DNA from: a virus
DNA length: 27,671 nt
IMG/VR virus record: IMGVR_UViG_3300027754_000346
Span: 1-27,671 of that record
Direction: 5' to 3' (one strand)
The notes under the pieces are model-generated. The model was not told the origin of the DNA, did not search any database, and saw nothing but the letters and a program-made list of their open reading frames with translations. The translations under genes and the position numbers were made by a program. Shown piece after piece: positions 7,828 to 17,672 of this stretch (positions within the stretch are counted from its first letter, which is position 1; each line of letters begins with the position of its first letter).

Positions 7828-8053
7828 AGTATGTACCGCCATCAATAAATGGATATGGGTTCCATTCTTCTGTTGCTGAATTGTAAACAAGCACTGAATT
7901 ATTTGGAATTCCAGCAGAAGCATTAATGTCATCTAAATCAGAAAGTTTCATTTTTAAATTTGCAACAGCAGAAACTACCCTGTTTGCGTTATCAGAACCA
8001 AGTCTTACTTTTATTAAATTGTCTGAATTAGTTCTTACTCTAATGTCTGACAT
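7826..8053 (-). CDS. Small structural-type protein (75 aa), unknown function
   Basis: The product starts MSDIRVRTNSDNLIKVRLGS and ends with a segment LSDLDDINASAGIPNNSVLV followed by YNSATEEWNPYPFI. That end resembles the short 'L-D-D-I...NGSVLVYNSATxxW' motif found repeated in phage tail fibre and collar proteins. Here there is a single copy. I recognise no domain with a defined role. The gene lies five bases after the 112-aa gene and directly before the gp13 promoter, among baseplate and neck genes, so a minor virion protein such as a fibre or whisker part is plausible but unproven. There are no signal or membrane segments. Confidence 0.75.
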   Translation of the reverse strand: MSDIRVRTNSDNLIKVRLGSDNANRVVSAVANLKMKLSDLDDINASAGIPNNSVLVYNSATEEWNPYPFIDGGTY

Positions 8054-8058
8054 TGTTT

Positions 8059-8397
8059 TTATGCAGTGGTAATTCCAGCAGTAACTAAAGCACTTCCTTC
8101 AACAACTCTTGTCTTTGTTGTTCCATTGTCTAATAATACATCATAACAATATCTTCCTGGTCTTAAAGATGATGTGATAGTTGAACCTAAAGAAATTTTA
8201 ACTCTTCCGTCAGGTCTATTGGGAAAAGAAACTGTAAAAGCAGCAGAAGTGTTTAATGATGCTGGTGATTTTTTTAATTTTGCATATCCAGTATATCCAG
8301 TCAAATTCAGTGGAGTGTTTGCTGTTGATTCGAGAAAAAATGTCTGATTAAAATCAGCACCTCCTGGAATTGTTATATTAGATACATATATTGCCAT
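8059..8397 (-). CDS. Small virion-associated protein (112 aa) typical of marine T4-like phages
   Basis: The product starts MAIYVSNITIPGGADFNQTF and has LTGYTGYAKLKKS, GRVKISLG, LRPGRYCYDVLL and TKTRVVEGSALVTAGIT. This pattern of alternating short beta strands (FNQTFFLES...LNLTGYTG...LRPGRYCYDV) is like the small immunoglobulin-like or BppU-type beta-sandwich proteins of phage baseplates. I know close relatives as hypothetical or structural proteins in marine T4-like phages, without a proven role. The full length is present and the ATG is unambiguous. It follows the 66-aa gene after 33 bases that hold a small hairpin. Confidence 0.75.
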   Translation of the reverse strand: MAIYVSNITIPGGADFNQTFFLESTANTPLNLTGYTGYAKLKKSPASLNTSAAFTVSFPNRPDGRVKISLGSTITSSLRPGRYCYDVLLDNGTTKTRVVEGSALVTAGITTA

Positions 8398-8419
8398 TAT
8401 GATAACTAGATAAAATCTT

Positions 8420-8436
8420 TCCTAATATATTTAGGA
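8420..8436 (-). other. Short perfect hairpin at the end of the 66-aa gene
   Basis: The 17 bases form TCCTAA-loop-TTAGGA, a six-base-pair stem with a five-base loop that overlaps the stop codon of the 66-aa gene. It is not followed by a U-run, so it does not look like an intrinsic terminator. It may protect mRNA ends, or be chance in AT-rich DNA. Confidence 0.3.
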
Positions 8437-8631
8437 TTTGTTTTCTAAAAGTTTTGCGAGTAATGATTTTATCTCAGTCAATTCAGTTTTTAAATTTTCA
8501 ATCTCACCTTTTTCATCTAATGTAGAGTTTTTAGCTCTCAAATATTCTTGATATTCATAATCATTACAATTTACGATTGCATTTGATTTTTCGTCACGAT
8601 ACAATCCTTTGTGTCCTTCTACTGGTATCAT
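8431..8631 (-). CDS. Small coiled-coil protein (66 aa), unknown function
   Basis: The product starts MIPVEGHKGLYRDEKSNAIV and has the tyrosine-rich piece NDYEYQEYLRAK. It ends in a leucine heptad segment (ENLKTELTEIKSLLAKLLEN) that should form a short coiled coil. Small proteins with this 'GHxxLYRD...NAI' start are common beside structural genes in T4-like cyanophages, but no function is known to me. The ATG overlaps the stop of the 2483-aa gene by four bases (ATGA), so it is probably translated by coupling with that protein and may be its partner or assembly helper. Confidence 0.75.
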   Translation of the reverse strand: MIPVEGHKGLYRDEKSNAIVNCNDYEYQEYLRAKNSTLDEKGEIENLKTELTEIKSLLAKLLENKS

Positions 8632-11600
8632 ATTGATGCAATTGCTCTTAGGTCTCTAATAAGTGGAACATATGATTGATTTTTTCCAGTCATAATGATT
8701 TTGATTTGGAATCCATTAAATGGAGTTATATTTTTACCAGTAAATTCATAATTACCAAAATCATTTAAAGTATTTGATGCTTGAACGAATCTATCAGATC
8801 GTCCATTATTTTTTGAAGAATTGATTACGTTTCCATTTTCATCAAGATTATCATACCCTGGGAAGAATTCATATAACTGTTGTGAATCTGGAGTATCGTT
8901 CCTAAGCAATCTATACATAACTCTAATATCATTTGATGAATGTCTATAAGCATCAAAGAGAACTTTTAAACTATCTGCTGATTTTTGTAGTTTTACAAGT
9001 TTAGAGACATAAATTGCTGCATTTGGATCACCATTTAATTGATTGACTCTTGGTTCTAAAACAAAATCAGAAACAGGATTATTAATTCTATTCATTATTG
9101 TGATTATATTTACTCTATGTAAATCAATCATTGGGGATACTTTTCTATCACCTGTTGATAGTAGAAGTTCCATAGTAAATGATCTATTTCCTGGTAAAGT
9201 TGTTAAGTTTGAAAGTTCATTTACTTTAGAATAAATCGCAGAAGTTTCACTTAACTGATTGGTAGAATTTAAAGATATATCTTCAAATCCTCTATCTGCA
9301 AATGAAATTTCATTTCCATTTACACTTGTTCCAGTTGTTGTTCTAATTCTTGCCCCAATTGATGTTGTTTCTGGTAATAATGTTTGTATGTTTGGTCTAA
9401 TGCTATTGAATGTAATATTTTGTGTTGCTTTAGGTCCATTAAAAGATCCATCAGTTGGTGTTGATGAATATGTACCACCAGATTTAGTTTGTTTGAAGAA
9501 TAGTTCTGTCCCAGAACTTCTATCAAGACCTGATTTTGATTGATCTATCTTTATGTGGTAAGAATCAAGTTCAATTGGATATTTTACCAAATCAACATCT
9601 GTAAATTTATGAGTTTTATTAATTCTTCTGAGTGAAACTCCATTAAACTCATATTTGAATACAGAAGCATTTGCTAAATGTAATGTTGGAACTGTATTAT
9701 CAATTCCTCTTGTGATACCAGTTAACGTATTTCCATTAGTTCCTGTATATGCAATAATTTCATTATCAATAATAACATATCCAACATTACTATTTGAACC
9801 AGGAACAACAAGATTTTCAAATGTTGCTAAAGTACCAATAGAATTTAGTGTGATAGTACTATTAGAAGTAGAAGAATAATCAGCAGTCAGTTTTACAGGA
9901 GCAATATCAGATTCAATTCCACTCAAAGTAACTTGATTTATTGGAGAATACATTCCGTGATTTTGATGATTGACTTTGAAGTGCAATCCATCAGTAATAT
10001 TATTAGTACTAATTACTGTTGCTCCTGGTATTTCTGTTCCATTATTGATGATTGTATAACCAGATGTTGTATTTACTTTTCCTTGAATATTATCAACAAT
10101 AATAGAATTAACTGCTGAAATAATTCCAACATTGTTTGGAATAGTTAAAATAAGATTTTTTCCAAGATTACTTGTATCTGTGGAATTTACAGTTAGTGTA
10201 TCACCAGGAGCATATCCAGTTCCACCATCAGTAATGGTCGCAGTAAGTGCTATACCAGAAGAAACAGAAAGATTTACCTTTGCGTTTTTCCCAAATCCTG
10301 TTAATGATATCAAATTTATATTTGAATATGTTGTAAAATTACTCGTAAATCCAGAACCAACATTTGTTAATGTTAAGGTTGAACCAATTCCAACTGCACC
10401 AACCTTAGATACGAGATTTGAAATAAAATTAGTATTAGTGGTTTGACTAATAGTGTTTCCAACACCCAATGAAGTTTGTTCGGAAGCAGATAAACTCTTT
10501 CCTAGACCAATTAATGCTGAATTTGAATACGCATTTAGTGGATTTTTTCTCAATGTTACAACTTGATTATTACCAATAGATAGATCTGGATTATAGAATC
10601 TAAATGATGCTGGTGAAGTTACAAAGTCTGCTCGATATAAAGTAAACTTCAAATCTTCTAAGGCCGATGGAGTCCAAGTTGCTCCATTTTGCGATTTAAA
10701 TAATTCTCCAAGAGTTGGTTGTTTGGAAACAATAATTTTTTGAGAATCTGGTTTGTTTATAGTTGATACATCCGTTTCTCCCATTCTTGAAATCCATACA
10801 TTATATGAATCGGAAGAAGAAAGCAATACAATTGAATATCCAGAACTAGCTTTTTCTAAATAAACTGGAGAAGGGAAAGTGAATGTAGTTGCAACAGTAC
10901 CATCTTCGGATGTTTTAACATCTTTTGAATCTAATGTTACTTCTGCAAATGGTAAAATTGTTTGCGTTGGAAAACCAGTTTTCATTGTTCTGATTTGAAG
11001 TGTTACTGGAATTCCTTTGGTATCCTTTGTTTTGAAGAAAATATCACATTTTGTAATATAAACTCCATTAATATCAGCAACTTCAAAAGATTGTGCTAAA
11101 GGATCTACCCATCTGCTTGATGATGAGGTTGTTGTTGTAGAAGTATTGGATGAAACTAAATTAGTTGCAGATGAAGTAAGTGTTTGAGAATCTGTTTGTG
11201 GGATTCTTTCAACATTTGCATTTCTAATTCTAAGTGTAGAATTTTCAACATTATCCAAAGTTCCAGCAGAAGTAAAATTAACCTCTGCTGTTGTTTCGTC
11301 TGAAGTAACTACTGTAGAATTTGTTGAACTTGATGTTAAAACAAAAGTTTTTGTTCCAGTTTTAAACGATGGAGTTGATGGAATTTTTGGATCTGGAATA
11401 AACAACGAACCAATAAAAACTCCAGATTCATCTGCAACCAATCTCATATCAGAGATGATTGCAATTGCTCCACTAGTTTGTCCAACTAATTGCATACTTT
11501 TTGCAATACTACCATAAAAACCAGATGATACTTGCATTTCCAAACTTGCAGTATCAACATTTAATATTGTAGTTGTTGATGAGTATGAACTAGATAAAGA

Positions 11601-14600
11601 ATTTTCTGGTAAATATGGATTTATTGAAAATGTTTCTGTTGGTGAATTATATGGACCATATTTGTGATTTTGTGATGCAAGTCTAAATCTAATACTTTTT
11701 GAACCTGAGGTTCCAACTACTGTTTCGCCAGCAGTAAAAGTACCACTAGACATCGTAACTTCAATTAATTTTGGTACAACATATGAAGTCATATCAACAT
11801 TATCAAAAAATGCATAAACTCTTGATGATGGTTTTAATCTTTTGGCAATAATTTCAATATTTCTAGATCTCATTGTTGTTATAATTTCTCTAGAAACAAT
11901 TTTATCTCCAAGATTTGTCGAATCAAATCTTTCAGTAACACCAAATTGAATTCCTTGCCTGGATTGATTTGTTGTTGTAGTTACTGTTTGATTATTAAAT
12001 TCTATAAAATCACTTACTGTTGTTGTTGTATCAGTTACTATTCTTCTGCCACCACCTGGATCATAAGTTGATGTGGAACTTGTACTTCCAGTTTGCAATC
12101 TACCCAAAGATGGTCCATTAGAAGTATTAGTTCCAGTCCAAGTAGTTTCCCAAGAATTCCAATCAATTGGAGAAAGACCAGTATTACCATCTACACCAAG
12201 TTGTTGCATTGTTGTGCTGTAAGAACCTTCAATATCATAAGTTCTTTTAGATCTATTTGTATCAATCCAAGTATCACTTGATGGATTTAATTGAATTGAA
12301 CCAATCCAGTTAATTACATTAAATGGATTTACATTTTCACTTCTTGTGGCAAATTGATTTTTTGCATATTCAACCTCAGAATAATTTAAACATAAAAGAT
12401 CTCCAACTCTTTTTATATTTGGAGAACCTAAATCATTAACAAAACGTAAATCAGCATCTGGATTTGACGTTTGACCGATTCCAATAACTGCCTCAGATCC
12501 CAAAAGTAAATCTATAGAAGTTGTATAATGAGTTGGCCTCAATAATCCATTAGCAGTATCAATACTTGATTTATAATCCCTATTTGTTATTTCTCCGCCA
12601 TTATAAGATCTAAAATTATCAACAAAAAAACCACATTTAAATCTATCTAATTTTGTTGTAGTGTCTCTTATTGTTAAATTTTGAGTATCTGTTTCTAGTA
12701 AAGATAATGATGTGTAATATTCAACATTTGAAAGTCTATCTTCCAATCTGGAGATATCTTTCATCGTATATCGTTTGTGTTGTACTAAAGATGTTGAAGC
12801 ATCTTCTGAATTATTTAAATAAGCAGGTAAACGAATTGTTGCTATTTCCAAGCAAGATTCTAAACCATTTGGAAGTTTTGGTTGAAGTGATGGGACACCT
12901 TTATTTACGATGAATGAACCTTCTTTTGTTAAAAATAATCTATCAATTCTTGGTAAATAATACTCATAAGACAAGTTTATTGCTTTTTGTTGTGCAAAGA
13001 TATTCTGTGTAGAATTTTGTCCAGTAAATAATCTTGATTCATATTCAAATGGTGATTTTGTACCAGAATATGGAGCAACTCTTGGTCTTAAATCAATAAC
13101 ATCACTCAGAGATATTCCGTCAACTGATGATATATCATCTCCATACCTATCTTTGTCATAAGAATTTACTCCAACAAAATCACCAGCATCAGATGAATCA
13201 ATTGTATAATTATTATAAATGATTGTGATTTGTTTTGTTGGAGCAGCAACCTGTGGTTTTCTAATAAGTCTTGAAAAATCAAGGTATTCTGATCTTTGTC
13301 CTTCATCTAAAATAAAGTTGGTTCTAATATTTTTATCACCAACTTGAATTGAGTCAACAGTTCCAGAAATTTGAGATTCTTCAAACGTAACTCTTTCACC
13401 AACAGAAAAAATATTTTCATTTAAATAAACAAATTTTACTTCATTTGTTCCATTATTTGATACCAAACTTGCAACTGCTCCAGTATCTTTACCAACTATT
13501 ATCTCTCCTTTAATTGAATTTAAAATATTTGAATTTAATCCAATTATTGTGATTGCTGGCAATATTGGAGTCGTTGAAGAAGATGACTCAAAAACCCCAA
13601 TAACTGATTCTACGTCTGGAACATTTAATGAAATCTCATCATCTTCAACTCTTAAACCATAAACAGTACTAGTAGTCAATCCACTTATAGACGTAGAAAC
13701 ACCAGAAGAAGTTTTGTTGATTGTTAGACTGGAGCATCTATTATATGTCTTTTTACGAGTTTTTGTATTTACTTTTTTAAGAGTAGCAGTTAATATTGCT
13801 GTTGTACTGCCAAATCCAGTAATATTTTGAATAGATATAGTTCTTCCACTTGGAACTAATTTTTGGTCGTCTAATGTTGCTATAGTTCCACCAATAGAAG
13901 TTAAATTATAATCTTCTTCATCAAATGGTTCAAATGTTAACGAAGTATCTGTTTCTAATGTTCCACTATATGCGTTGTTTGTTATAGGAATAACATAAGA
14001 TTTTTTAAATACTACATCAGAACCAGTTAAATCTAGATTTGAAACTTTTGAGTTATTTAAACGTGCGTATAAAAATGCATTTTTTGTATTTAAAACGTCC
14101 AAAGATGATACTTTGAAGTCATTTACAGTAATTGTTGAACCAGGAAGAGCACCAGAACAAACACCAGAAACAGAAGTCGTTGCTACAATAGTTAAAGACT
14201 TTGAAGATCCACTAACAACAGAAACTTTGTTATAAGTAGGTACACTTTCTCCTTGCTTTGTATATGATACAATATCACCTACATTAATTCCAACATAAAA
14301 GTTTTGATTGGAAGTTGTTACTGTGGAAATTCCACTACCACCAGATGTGATGGTAAATTGAGTTCCTGGTTCCGCAACAGATAATGTTTTTGATAAAATT
14401 GGATCAGCAGTAAAAGTTCCTACACCAGATACAGATTCATTTGCAACTATTTGATGAACATCAGATAAGGAATAATCTTTTACAGATGCGATTATGCGAG
14501 AAACATCTAAACCGTTGATTTTGATTTGCTCGTTTACTATAAATGAACCAGAAACTTGATATAAAGTTAAAGTAGTAGATGCTGATACATTACTAACCAA

Positions 14601-16079
14601 ATAACCTTTAGCGCCACTATTTTTCCCTTCAATGTATGCTGGAGCAGTTTGTGTTAAAGCAGTATTGATCGTTAATACTGCATATGTTTGAATGTCATAG
14701 AGAGAACTTTCAAATTGAGTTGAAGCATTTGAATATGCTGCATTTTTTAATTTTAAATCATAAAGTCTAGCAACTCCAATCTTTGTTCCAGAAGAAACTC
14801 CAACAGTTGATGTTCTATCACTATAAAGACTTATTTGTGTTGTTAATCCAACTGCAATAGAACCATAAACATTATTTAATAGAATTTGTCTTCCAACATT
14901 AAATGGAATTGCTGCATTCTCTGCTCGTTCTGTTGTTCTTGGTTTTTCTAAGTCTATAATAGTATTGCTAATTGTTTCAATCTCATATCCACGAACATAA
15001 GCTTTTCCTGGACTTATTGAGATACAAGCAAGATCTTTTGATGGAGTATTTCCTTGTTTAGTTTTTTGATTGGAATAATAAACTCCATTATTTCCAATTC
15101 TATCATTTAACGATTCTTTTACTTGAATATCAAAAGGTCTTACATAATAATCGCCAGACTCATCATAAGTTCTTCTTGCTAACTCATCTTTAATTAAATT
15201 ATAATCAGTTTTATCTACAAATTTAGTTAGTCTACCATTTTCTACTCGCAATAATTCTACAAAATCCTGATCGTTAAAATCATCAATTTCTTTTTTGATT
15301 AAAGTTGTAGAAATTTTTAATCTGTCAGCACCTGGAGCAGCATAATTCGAAAATCCTTGAGCATTATCAAATAAATCATTATAATTATTTGTTGCTACAG
15401 CAATTTCCTCATCAATCAAAAGACCAACACGATATGTTGGAGTGTTTGCGTATTGGTCTAAAATTGCTACTTGTTTTGGAACAGTAATGAAAAATCCACG
15501 AACAAAATACACACCTTCTTCAATTTTTGCTGCTGATCCTTTACCAACAGAACCAGAAATAATTGAAGTTGCAAAAGATGTGTTTGTTCTAATTGAAGAT
15601 AATGTATAATCAACATTTTCTAATGAAATTAAATTTTCACCATCAACAAAAGTTTTACTTGTGAAATTTGTATCACTAGAACTCTTATATTTTACATATA
15701 ATGTATAGTTATTTTTTTCTGATTCTGTACTTGTAATATAATTTTCTACTACCGCAGTAACACCACTTGTTTCCCCTTTTATACTTTTACCTACAAACTT
15801 ATCAATGTATGTTGATACAGGAATTCCCAAATGTGTATCGTCAATTTGTACATAACTATATTCCGAGTCATATCCAATTTGACCTGGAATGACCATAGAA
15901 CCTTCTTTGAAGAAGTGTTTCCCAAACTTTTCAACTTGATTTTGTAAAATTGATTGAAGAGTTGTTAATTCCCTTGCTTGAATTGGAGTTCCTGGTTTAA
16001 ATAAAACTCTTTGATAACTTTTTTTGTCATCAAAGTCATCAAAGTATGGAGATACGTTTAGGTTAGTATTCTGTGGCAT
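8628..16079 (-). CDS. Very large virion structural protein, DUF4815-like N-terminus (2483 aa)
   Basis: The first ~120 residues (SPYFDDFDDKKSYQRVLFKP, GTPIQARELTTLQSILQNQV, FGKHFFKEGSMVIPG) match the DUF4815 family of phage structural proteins. The middle holds many Ser/Thr/Gly-rich beta modules such as IKGETSGVTAVVENY and IIVGKDTGAVASLVSNNG. Around residue 1660 comes a conserved block (WVDPLAQSFEV, VTLQIRTMKTGFPTQTILPF, YNVWISRMGETD, ATWTPSALEDLKFTLYRADF). Around 2066-2143 lies a module IIDNEIIAYTG, LTGITRGIDNT. The C-terminus (FVLEPRVNQLNGDPNAAIYV, YEFFPGYDNL, PLIRDLRAIASI) is conserved in marine T4-like phages. T4 has no protein of this size; in gene order it stands where T4 has baseplate and short-fibre genes 9-12. 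A baseplate-periphery or fibre-connecting role is inferred. It follows gp8 after six bases and so probably shares its transcript. Confidence 0.85.
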   Translation of the reverse strand: MPQNTNLNVSPYFDDFDDKKSYQRVLFKPGTPIQARELTTLQSILQNQVEKFGKHFFKEGSMVIPGQIGYDSEYSYVQIDDTHLGIPVSTYIDKFVGKSIKGETSGVTAVVENYITSTESEKNNYTLYVKYKSSSDTNFTSKTFVDGENLISLENVDYTLSSIRTNTSFATSIISGSVGKGSAAKIEEGVYFVRGFFITVPKQVAILDQYANTPTYRVGLLIDEEIAVATNNYNDLFDNAQGFSNYAAPGADRLKISTTLIKKEIDDFNDQDFVELLRVENGRLTKFVDKTDYNLIKDELARRTYDESGDYYVRPFDIQVKESLNDRIGNNGVYYSNQKTKQGNTPSKDLACISISPGKAYVRGYEIETISNTIIDLEKPRTTERAENAAIPFNVGRQILLNNVYGSIAVGLTTQISLYSDRTSTVGVSSGTKIGVARLYDLKLKNAAYSNASTQFESSLYDIQTYAVLTINTALTQTAPAYIEGKNSGAKGYLVSNVSASTTLTLYQVSGSFIVNEQIKINGLDVSRIIASVKDYSLSDVHQIVANESVSGVGTFTADPILSKTLSVAEPGTQFTITSGGSGISTVTTSNQNFYVGINVGDIVSYTKQGESVPTYNKVSVVSGSSKSLTIVATTSVSGVCSGALPGSTITVNDFKVSSLDVLNTKNAFLYARLNNSKVSNLDLTGSDVVFKKSYVIPITNNAYSGTLETDTSLTFEPFDEEDYNLTSIGGTIATLDDQKLVPSGRTISIQNITGFGSTTAILTATLKKVNTKTRKKTYNRCSSLTINKTSSGVSTSISGLTTSTVYGLRVEDDEISLNVPDVESVIGVFESSSSTTPILPAITIIGLNSNILNSIKGEIIVGKDTGAVASLVSNNGTNEVKFVYLNENIFSVGERVTFEESQISGTVDSIQVGDKNIRTNFILDEGQRSEYLDFSRLIRKPQVAAPTKQITIIYNNYTIDSSDAGDFVGVNSYDKDRYGDDISSVDGISLSDVIDLRPRVAPYSGTKSPFEYESRLFTGQNSTQNIFAQQKAINLSYEYYLPRIDRLFLTKEGSFIVNKGVPSLQPKLPNGLESCLEIATIRLPAYLNNSEDASTSLVQHKRYTMKDISRLEDRLSNVEYYTSLSLLETDTQNLTIRDTTTKLDRFKCGFFVDNFRSYNGGEITNRDYKSSIDTANGLLRPTHYTTSIDLLLGSEAVIGIGQTSNPDADLRFVNDLGSPNIKRVGDLLCLNYSEVEYAKNQFATRSENVNPFNVINWIGSIQLNPSSDTWIDTNRSKRTYDIEGSYSTTMQQLGVDGNTGLSPIDWNSWETTWTGTNTSNGPSLGRLQTGSTSSTSTYDPGGGRRIVTDTTTTVSDFIEFNNQTVTTTTNQSRQGIQFGVTERFDSTNLGDKIVSREIITTMRSRNIEIIAKRLKPSSRVYAFFDNVDMTSYVVPKLIEVTMSSGTFTAGETVVGTSGSKSIRFRLASQNHKYGPYNSPTETFSINPYLPENSLSSSYSSTTTILNVDTASLEMQVSSGFYGSIAKSMQLVGQTSGAIAIISDMRLVADESGVFIGSLFIPDPKIPSTPSFKTGTKTFVLTSSSTNSTVVTSDETTAEVNFTSAGTLDNVENSTLRIRNANVERIPQTDSQTLTSSATNLVSSNTSTTTTSSSSRWVDPLAQSFEVADINGVYITKCDIFFKTKDTKGIPVTLQIRTMKTGFPTQTILPFAEVTLDSKDVKTSEDGTVATTFTFPSPVYLEKASSGYSIVLLSSSDSYNVWISRMGETDVSTINKPDSQKIIVSKQPTLGELFKSQNGATWTPSALEDLKFTLYRADFVTSPASFRFYNPDLSIGNNQVVTLRKNPLNAYSNSALIGLGKSLSASEQTSLGVGNTISQTTNTNFISNLVSKVGAVGIGSTLTLTNVGSGFTSNFTTYSNINLISLTGFGKNAKVNLSVSSGIALTATITDGGTGYAPGDTLTVNSTDTSNLGKNLILTIPNNVGIISAVNSIIVDNIQGKVNTTSGYTIINNGTEIPGATVISTNNITDGLHFKVNHQNHGMYSPINQVTLSGIESDIAPVKLTADYSSTSNSTITLNSIGTLATFENLVVPGSNSNVGYVIIDNEIIAYTGTNGNTLTGITRGIDNTVPTLHLANASVFKYEFNGVSLRRINKTHKFTDVDLVKYPIELDSYHIKIDQSKSGLDRSSGTELFFKQTKSGGTYSSTPTDGSFNGPKATQNITFNSIRPNIQTLLPETTSIGARIRTTTGTSVNGNEISFADRGFEDISLNSTNQLSETSAIYSKVNELSNLTTLPGNRSFTMELLLSTGDRKVSPMIDLHRVNIITIMNRINNPVSDFVLEPRVNQLNGDPNAAIYVSKLVKLQKSADSLKVLFDAYRHSSNDIRVMYRLLRNDTPDSQQLYEFFPGYDNLDENGNVINSSKNNGRSDRFVQASNTLNDFGNYEFTGKNITPFNGFQIKIIMTGKNQSYVPLIRDLRAIASI

Positions 16080-16085
16080 TTTTCT

Positions 16086-17642
16086 TTAGAACTCCAAAAC
16101 GATTTTAATATCTTCTTTTTGACTTGCTGACCTTGGTATTGGTGGTCTGTTGTCAATATAAATGATTTCACCAGACTTTTTATTGTATTCTGCAGATGCA
16201 ATACCAGCAACAAAGTTGCTTCCCAGTTGATATGTCCTACTATTTATTACAGTACTAATACCAGTAAATGAAGTATCAATACTCAGTGGTGTTCCAGAAG
16301 CAGCACCATTTATTACTAAAGATGAACCAGTAGAACTAAAGTTATTAATTTTATATCCAACACCAACTGTTGCTAGTCCAACTGGTTGATAATATTTCAA
16401 AACACCTGTTACATTGTTCCAAGAAGCAACAAATCCAATTGCAGTAGTTCCAGCACTAATTGTTTGAGTGATTGTTGAATCAACTGCATAAGTTGTTAGT
16501 GTAGTAGCGGCACCAGTTAATTTTAATGCTTTCAAAGCACTTACTTCTGCTGTGGCCAATGGTTCAACATCACTTGTTGTTTTTGTTGGATTTTTGATAA
16601 TTCCAATTCTAGCAAAATCATTTCCAATAATAGTATCAGGATTTGTCTCATCTGTATTATAACGAGAATATACTAAAACACGATATGTCCCAAGTTCTCT
16701 GTAAATGTCATATCCATGACCTCCTTTTGGTGGAATAATTACATCAAATTTAGCAATAGTTCCAGTATTTGTTAATTCGACTGGAATTCCTGGTGCTCCT
16801 GGTTCAAATTGAATAATTCCTTTGGTATATCCAGTTCCACCATCAGTCACATAAGCATCCGAAACTTTTCCAAAAGAATCAACAACAACAGTTGCTTTTC
16901 CTCCAGTTCCATCACCAAGAATTGGAATATTTGCAAATGTTTTTGAGATTGGGGCATACCCAGAACCTCTATTGGTTATGGTTAAAATTTGAACCTTTCC
17001 GTTGATGGCATTATTTTTAGTTGAAATACTTTCACCGACTGTTCCCCAATCTTCTGGAACTGGAATGAATTCAATAGAATCAAATTTTACAATTTCGGAT
17101 GGTTTGATGGTGTAAAGATATTTCCAAATATAACCATCACCACTCGTTCCTGCAGGTCTTGGTTCTAAATCTACAAAATCTGGTTGATCTACTGATGGTT
17201 TTCCTTTTGTATTTTCTGGATCTGTTCCATTTTGTAAACAAATATAAACTCTCAAATCTTCATTAATTACATAATAGTTTGCATCATATAATGATGGGGA
17301 GTTTGTAATTGGGGATAAATTGTAAATTGTATAATCATGTCTATACATTTCATAAGTAGTACCACTCCCCCAAGTGTTTTTTCTTACCATTCTTCTCACG
17401 TCACTTCCCGTGATTTTTTTCATAGAAATGATAGTTTCTTTTATTTCATCTTCCTCTTTAAATCCATCCAATGGAGGTAATCCTTCACCCCAAGATGATG
17501 AACCATTTGCTTGAGAATTTAAAGCATTTGGTTGTCCTATAAAAGTATAATAAGTATTGAATGTATTCCCAACACCAACAAGACTTTTTACAAAAGTCTC
17601 AGCATTCATTATTCTAAATTGATCTGATATAATTGCAGACAT
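16086..17642 (-). CDS. 8: Baseplate wedge protein gp8-like, with two inserted repeats
   Basis: The 518-aa product begins MSAIISDQFRIMNAETFVKS and includes YYTFIGQPNA, ISMKKITGSDVRRMVRKNTW, YEMYRHDYTIYNLSPI, ANYYVINEDLRVYICLQNGT and GYIWKYLYTIKPSEIVKFDS. This is the form annotated as baseplate wedge gp8 in T4-like cyanophages. T4 gp8 is 334 aa. The extra length comes after residue 215 and includes two Gly-x-Gly-Tyr repeats (ITNRGSGYAPI, VTDGGTGYTKG) like those in gp14 and the 1679-aa protein, then a beta-rich C-terminal region. The position between the gp7-place gene and the 2483-aa gene agrees with T4 order. An AATAAATA late box lies 22 bases upstream. There is no clear Shine-Dalgarno site. 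Confidence 0.85.
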   Translation of the reverse strand: MSAIISDQFRIMNAETFVKSLVGVGNTFNTYYTFIGQPNALNSQANGSSSWGEGLPPLDGFKEEDEIKETIISMKKITGSDVRRMVRKNTWGSGTTYEMYRHDYTIYNLSPITNSPSLYDANYYVINEDLRVYICLQNGTDPENTKGKPSVDQPDFVDLEPRPAGTSGDGYIWKYLYTIKPSEIVKFDSIEFIPVPEDWGTVGESISTKNNAINGKVQILTITNRGSGYAPISKTFANIPILGDGTGGKATVVVDSFGKVSDAYVTDGGTGYTKGIIQFEPGAPGIPVELTNTGTIAKFDVIIPPKGGHGYDIYRELGTYRVLVYSRYNTDETNPDTIIGNDFARIGIIKNPTKTTSDVEPLATAEVSALKALKLTGAATTLTTYAVDSTITQTISAGTTAIGFVASWNNVTGVLKYYQPVGLATVGVGYKINNFSSTGSSLVINGAASGTPLSIDTSFTGISTVINSRTYQLGSNFVAGIASAEYNKKSGEIIYIDNRPPIPRSASQKEDIKIVLEF

Positions 17643-17663
17643 TTTAATCGTATACTTTTTTTC

Positions 17664-17671
17664 TATTTATT
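17664..17671 (-). promoter_or_regulatory. Probable late promoter box AATAAATA before gp8
   Basis: The minus strand reads AATAAATA (seven of eight bases of the T4 late consensus, first base changed) in the 30-base gap between the 1679-aa gene and gp8, 22 bases before the ATG. The same 8-mer also occurs inside gp8 (16241-16248), so the motif alone is not proof. The junction position is what supports it. Confidence 0.5.
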
Positions 17672-17672
17672 A

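Noticed and set aside
16241-16248. AATAAATA late-promoter-like box inside gp8
   Set aside because: It is deep inside a conserved coding region with no gene start downstream nearby; a chance match in AT-rich DNA is likelier.
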